From: Parasalinivibrio latis
Lineage (GTDB): Bacteria; Pseudomonadota; Gammaproteobacteria; Enterobacterales; Vibrionaceae
Reading direction: 5' to 3'
Length of the DNA stretch: 64,000 nucleotides
Assembly (NCBI RefSeq): GCF_036825535.1
Contig: NZ_CP098813.1
Span: forward strand, 1,178,001 to 1,242,000
This document shows, one piece after another, positions 60,825 to 64,000 of this stretch. Below the pieces are notes generated by a model. That model was not told the DNA's origin and searched no databases. It saw only the letters and a list, made by a program, of their open reading frames with translations. A program made the position numbers and the translations under genes. Positions within the stretch are counted from its first letter, which is position 1. Every line of letters begins with the position of its first letter.

Positions 60825-61178
60825 ATGAGCAAGCCAGTGAGCGAATTCCAGGGCAACATCGATAAGTTTGTGGCAGAAAGCCGCGAAACCGGCCTTGTAT
60901 GGGGCCTTTGCCAGGATGAAATCGACTGGTTGTCGATGGACTCTTCTGAATTTGAAGGCGCTGAAGTGATGCCTTTCTGGTCGAATGAGGCAGATGCCCG
61001 CCAGCATTGTGAAGAAGAGTGGAGCGATTTCGAACCGGTTTCTATTCCTTTCGATATGTTTATCAATGAATGGCTCATGACTCTGGCTGAAGATGGCGTA
61101 CTGGTTGGCCTGAACTGGAATGCTGAGTTGGAAGGTGAAGAACTTGAACCTGAAACGGTTGCGAAACTGTTCAGCTGA
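60825..61178 (+). CDS. DUF2750 family protein
   Basis: 117 aa acidic soluble protein with the conserved pattern TGLVWGLCQDEIDWL ... VMPFWSNEADARQH ... FINEWLMTLAEDGVLVGLNW. Function unknown for the family. Same strand as the rhodanese gene but 86 bp apart. Confidence 0.85.
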   Translation: MSKPVSEFQGNIDKFVAESRETGLVWGLCQDEIDWLSMDSSEFEGAEVMPFWSNEADARQHCEEEWSDFEPVSIPFDMFINEWLMTLAEDGVLVGLNWNAELEGEELEPETVAKLFS

Positions 61179-61264
61179 ACTCTTCTGCGCCCGGATATAT
61201 TTGGCGGGCGTACCCGGACTTTGCATTAGTTTCGGTTTGGATGATTTGTAATAAGGAGTATTGA

Positions 61265-61618
61265 GTGAAACGCCTTTTCCTGGCTACCCTGTTTTTCCTG
61301 CTCTCTCCACTGGCGAAAGCCGGTGAAGTGTCCCCAAAAGAGTTCTGGCAGATTGCAAAAACACCAGGGGCAGTCATTGTGGATGTACGGACTGCCGGTG
61401 AGTTTAACGGCGGACATCTGGACACTGCACTCAATATTCCTTATGACAAGATTGCCAGTTTGGGCAATGTGGTTACTGAAAAAACAACGCCTGTTTTGCT
61501 GTACTGCCGTTCTGGCCGCCGTGCAGATGTGGCGGAAAGAACACTGCGCAGTATGGGTTACACGAATATTTTTAACGGGATGAGTTACACCCTGTTGAAA
61601 ACCCAAAATCCTGAGTGA
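61265..61618 (+). CDS. Periplasmic rhodanese-like protein
   Basis: 117 aa, GTG start at 61265 with TAAGGAG upstream. Signal peptide ending near AKAGE; single rhodanese domain with active-site C81 in LLYCRSGRRA. Like PspE, it could transfer sulfur or bind thiols in the periplasm. An intrinsic terminator follows. Confidence 0.9.
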   Translation: MKRLFLATLFFLLSPLAKAGEVSPKEFWQIAKTPGAVIVDVRTAGEFNGGHLDTALNIPYDKIASLGNVVTEKTTPVLLYCRSGRRADVAERTLRSMGYTNIFNGMSYTLLKTQNPE

Positions 61619-61635
61619 AGTGAAGCGGGATAAAG

Positions 61636-61664
61636 AAATGCCGGGTCGAAACCCGGCATTTTTG
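61636..61664. terminator. Terminator between rhodanese and yaeQ
   Basis: 11-bp stem AAATGCCGGGT / ACCCGGCATTT with a CGAA tetraloop and T-run; sits between convergent genes and may work both ways. Confidence 0.88.
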
Positions 61665-61689
61665 TATTAATTCGAAGGGATGCCATCAC

Positions 61690-62226
61690 CTACTGCCATT
61701 TATCCAGCATCAGGTCCAAACTGTTCTCACCGTCTGTAAGTTGGATTTCCAACTCTGAAATAGTGGCAAACAGGTCCATGGAACGGGCTGTCATTGCAGC
61801 CAGTTGTTCAGCCTGGCTCTCAGGCAGGTTATATACATGAACCTTATTCAGTCGGCTGATCTCAGCGCGGTTCTTATTCCACCACTCTTCGGCACTGCGG
61901 CCACCGTAGCAGTAAATCACAACCTTCTCGCTGCGTGAAAGAGCCTGCTTGATACGTTTCAGGCTTGGTTCACCGAGTTCAATCCATTCCATAATGCGGC
62001 CGTCAGGGCCAACATTCCAGATGTCCGGTTCATCGTCAGTGCTTAAACCCTTGGTAAAGCTGAGGTCTGGGTCTGCATGGCACATAAATGCGAGCAGGCG
62101 TACCATCATGCGGAGTTCAGTTTCAGAAGGGTGGCGGGCAACTGTCAGGCTGTGGGTATCGTAATAGTGCCTGTTCATATCGCTGATGTTCAGACGGGCT
62201 TTATGTAAAGTGGCGGAAAGGGCCAT
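61690..62226 (-). CDS. yaeQ: YaeQ family protein
   Basis: 178 aa from the ATG at 62226 (MALSATLHKARLNISD, GGAG 10 nt upstream; the GTG at 62235 has no usable spacing). The sequence follows E. coli YaeQ throughout (LTVARHPSETELRMMVRLL, GLSTDDEPDIW, WIELGEPSLKRIKQAL). YaeQ has a PD-(D/E)XK nuclease-like fold and was linked to rescue of RfaH mutants; activity unknown. Confidence 0.93.
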   Translation of the reverse strand: MALSATLHKARLNISDMNRHYYDTHSLTVARHPSETELRMMVRLLAFMCHADPDLSFTKGLSTDDEPDIWNVGPDGRIMEWIELGEPSLKRIKQALSRSEKVVIYCYGGRSAEEWWNKNRAEISRLNKVHVYNLPESQAEQLAAMTARSMDLFATISELEIQLTDGENSLDLMLDKWQ

Positions 62227-62404
62227 GAAATGCACTCCGGCGAAAAAGGAGATCCTACCCTTTCTTAATTTTGGGAACCACCCCCGAATTGCTCTTTATC
62301 CACCTGACAGCAAGAGAAATATTGGAATTTTCGTTCAACTCCATGCTTTACCGCACATTGTACTCCACGGTGGCATGAGAAAATGTAAATGGAAAACTTG
62401 CATA

Positions 62405-62440
62405 CTGTATGTTCAAACAGTATGCTGTGGTTATGTACAG
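62405..62440. promoter_or_regulatory. Two adjacent LexA (SOS) boxes
   Basis: Two CTGT-N8-ACAG sites: CTGTATGTTCAAACAG (62405-62420, with extended GCATACTGT / ACAGTATGC symmetry) and CTGTGGTTATGTACAG (62425-62440). Centres are 20 bp apart. The second ends 25 bp before the ATG of the next gene, so it covers the promoter area; yaeQ starts 180 bp away on the other side. Confidence 0.8.
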
Positions 62441-62465
62441 TGTATTGAGTTGACAGGAGGACGAT

Positions 62466-62816
62466 ATGGATAACCTGTTTCAATCACAGCATTACCAAAG
62501 CCGCATCCCCGCCGATACACCGGCTCCGCTGAAAAGTGCTGCACGAAAGGCGATTTCGATGATCGTTATTCAAAGCTGTTCGCTGCGTTATGCAGTGAAG
62601 GTAGCGGCGGGAAAACATCAAGTGCAGGAACAGACACTGCTTAAACTCGTCAGTCTGTGTATACCTCCTTCCTTCTACTCACAACGTGCCTTCCAGGCTC
62701 GGGTCGCCTTTGAGGATCGAATCCGGGAAGAGCAAAAAATCACACTCAGCCCTCAACAAAGACAGGCCGGGTTGGCACAAATCCAGAAATTGCGCGACAG
62801 ATTTGGTTTGCACTAA
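62466..62816 (+). CDS. Putative SOS-regulated protein of unknown function
   Basis: 116 aa, basic and largely helical, with no signal peptide or membrane helix. I do not recognise the family; it is not SulA, UmuD, DinI or RecX. ACAGGAGG lies 5 nt before the ATG. Two LexA boxes immediately upstream predict DNA-damage induction. A conserved-looking middle (SLRYAVKVAAGKHQVQEQ) and a C-terminal QQRQAGLAQIQKL helix are the main features. Confidence 0.75.
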   Translation: MDNLFQSQHYQSRIPADTPAPLKSAARKAISMIVIQSCSLRYAVKVAAGKHQVQEQTLLKLVSLCIPPSFYSQRAFQARVAFEDRIREEQKITLSPQQRQAGLAQIQKLRDRFGLH

Positions 62817-62823
62817 CGTAATT

Positions 62824-62846
62824 AGCGTGGCTGTTTCAGCCACGCT
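62824..62846 (+). terminator. Hairpin after the SOS gene
   Basis: 10-bp stem AGCGTGGCTG / CAGCCACGCT with a 3-nt loop, 8 bp after the stop. No T-run, so termination strength is uncertain. Confidence 0.55.
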
Positions 62847-62936
62847 CTGCTGTTGAGTGACACCCACCGGGCGGGTATTGTAATAAATATATTGTTGCCT
62901 GAATTCCAATATTCACCGGTTAAGGAAAACCTCGTA

Positions 62937-63407
62937 GTGATCTGGATTGAGAAACTTCAGCCTGAATATAAAGCGGCCCTTCTGGATATATCAATATCCC
63001 CTGAACAACTCCCTTTCGTGGGAACAGCAGCAGAATTTCTGGCTGACAAACAAAAAGGTATCCACCATCACGTTATCCTTGTAAACCGTGAGGTTATCGG
63101 CTTTTTCAAAATTGACACTTCTTATTTTCACCATTACGACTTTTGCGACGGGCCAGCATTGGGACTGCGTGCAGTATGCATAGATGAAAAGTTTCAGGGA
63201 AAGGGTATCGGGACTGAATTTATCCGACTGCTTAAACGCTATTTACAAAAGCACTTTCCTTCCTTTCCATTGATTTACCTTACTGTTAACTGCAAAAACC
63301 CAGGGGCATTTAAATGTTATAGGCGTGGTGGTTTCGCTGACACCGGGTTTCTATACCTTGGTGGAGAGTATGGCCCACAGCATGTGATGAGAATGGAACT
63401 CAAGTAA
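62937..63407 (+). CDS. GNAT-family N-acetyltransferase
   Basis: 156 aa from GTG 62937 (AAGGA about 10 nt upstream); the in-frame TTG at 62853 is unlikely. The acetyl-CoA loop is seen in FQGKGIGTEFIRLLKRY and the C-terminal NPGAFKCYRRGGF motif is typical. Acceptor unknown. It is followed after 12 bp by a second GNAT gene, so they may be cotranscribed. Confidence 0.82.
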   Translation: MIWIEKLQPEYKAALLDISISPEQLPFVGTAAEFLADKQKGIHHHVILVNREVIGFFKIDTSYFHHYDFCDGPALGLRAVCIDEKFQGKGIGTEFIRLLKRYLQKHFPSFPLIYLTVNCKNPGAFKCYRRGGFADTGFLYLGGEYGPQHVMRMELK

Positions 63408-63419
63408 CCTGAGTGGAAT

Positions 63420-63845
63420 ATGCATTTGGATCTTAAAATATTTGAAGCACCATCGGCAGACATGATTCAACAATTGAACCATGCACTGCAAGGCTACTTG
63501 GAAAGTCAACTGCCTGGTTTGTCTCCGGAATCTGAAGATAAAGTATTCATGGTGTGCAAATACGATGAGCAAGGCAACCTGGTTGGGGGATTGTTGGCGA
63601 ATTGCTACTGGAATGGCCTGGAAATTGACACGCTTTGGGTAGCCGATTCAGAAAGAGGGAAGGGGGTGGGATCCTTGCTTGTGGAAAGTGCTGAATCTTA
63701 TGGCGCGAAGAATGGGGCCGTTATTGCATTTCTTAAAACCATGGATGCTAAACCGTTTTATGAAAAGCTTGGTTATGAGGTTTATGGTGTGCTCGAAGAC
63801 AGGCCAATTGGCACATTGCTCTACCATATGAAAAAGAGGATCTAA
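63420..63845 (+). CDS. GNAT-family N-acetyltransferase
   Basis: 141 aa with the acetyl-CoA motif ERGKGVGSLLVESAESYG and a C-terminal KPFYEKLGYEVYG. Of the small-molecule or protein acetyltransferase type; acceptor unknown. Second of two adjacent but dissimilar GNAT genes. Confidence 0.87.
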   Translation: MHLDLKIFEAPSADMIQQLNHALQGYLESQLPGLSPESEDKVFMVCKYDEQGNLVGGLLANCYWNGLEIDTLWVADSERGKGVGSLLVESAESYGAKNGAVIAFLKTMDAKPFYEKLGYEVYGVLEDRPIGTLLYHMKKRI

Positions 63846-63962
63846 CCGCGAGGGGTGGTCAGTGTTTTCATTTTCTTCTTGTATGGATAGTGGAACGCAT
63901 TTAGCGTGTTTCTGAACAGTTAAATTTTTCTGTGAAAAACACGGTTAAATGAGGAGGATGAA

Positions 63963-64000
63963 ATGACTTTTCCGATTGAAGCGTCATGTCAGTGTGGACA
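63963..64000 (+). CDS. Start of a gene cut by the window end, possibly GFA/CENP-V family
   Basis: Twelve residues are visible (MTFPIEASCQCG) from an ATG with GAGGAGG upstream. The Cys-x-Cys-Gly near the N-terminus is the zinc-binding start of GFA-type proteins. Too short for certainty. Confidence 0.5.
   Translation, partial: MTFPIEASCQCG

Noticed and set aside
62853..62936. TTG at 62853 as start of the first GNAT gene
   Set aside because: The extension crosses non-conserved sequence; GTG at 62937 has AAGGA upstream and gives a normal GNAT length.
1..64000. Prophage, insertion sequence or integron
   Set aside because: No transposase, integrase, phage structural gene, att-like repeat or tRNA gene was seen.

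Overview
The window looks like chromosomal DNA of a marine gammaproteobacterium of the Vibrionaceae. The best evidence is an adjacent luxP-luxQ pair encoding the boron-type AI-2 quorum-sensing receptor, with every LuxP ligand residue I can place conserved. DUF2164, DUF2750, YaeQ, CvfB and DUF1127-type proteins and the general look of the genes fit this. I cannot fix the genus (Photobacterium, Grimontia and Enterovibrio are plausible). I saw no rRNA, tRNA, prophage, integrase, IS element or CRISPR array.

Layout. 0.1-7.3 kb: an Lrp-type regulator convergent with a diaminopropionate ammonia-lyase, a chemoreceptor with a hairpin over its ribosome binding site, and a four-gene polar amino acid ABC importer whose last intergenic gap holds a 13-copy 7-bp repeat. 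7.5-11.2 kb: luxQ and luxP. 11.6-15.2 kb: an EmrAB-type efflux pair behind a CRP-like site, and a lipoprotein with a GlyGly-CTERM tail. 15.3-19.9 kb: a GntR/FCD regulator, two NCS1 permeases and a hydantoin/allantoin-type racemase with three phased operator-like palindromes. 20.1-28.3 kb: a six-gene catabolic operon (RidA, aldehyde dehydrogenase, dipeptidase-like protein, BCCT transporter, two proteins of unknown function) divergent from a LysR regulator. 28.4-34.3 kb: two AstE/AspA-type deacylase paralogues around a glutaredoxin, a PEP-CTERM protein, a retropepsin-like protease and RimK, then a flavin-type oxidase and a second RidA. 34.3-37.7 kb: housekeeping singletons (SRAP, phosphatase, haloacid dehalogenase, CvfB). 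38.1-41.2 kb: a PilZ-HlyD protein and a family 2 glycosyltransferase resembling Alg44 and Alg8, without other alginate genes. 41.2-50.6 kb: a quinoprotein alcohol dehydrogenase system with its own histidine kinase and response regulator. 50.7-64 kb: mixed metabolic and small conserved genes, including an orphan trpB, nupC behind a CRP-like site, yaeQ, and a small unknown gene behind two LexA boxes.

How the genes work together. In the 41-50 kb block the dehydrogenase has the Asp-Tyr-Asp signature of lanthanide-dependent XoxF-type enzymes. It is followed by a XoxJ/MxaJ-like periplasmic binding protein fused to ankyrin repeats, a second quinoprotein-associated binding protein, a beta-propeller protein, a small YHS-like protein and a c-type cytochrome. 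Four of the five operon junctions overlap or nearly abut. This reads as a periplasmic alcohol-oxidation module with dedicated chaperone or activation factors, an electron acceptor and a two-component switch. It is the strongest candidate for an incompletely described system here. The 20-27 kb operon is the second: transporter, aldehyde dehydrogenase and RidA point to uptake and breakdown of a betaine-like or N-containing compound whose identity the sequence does not reveal.

Many start codons were moved from the longest open frame to an internal start with a better ribosome binding site; each entry says so.
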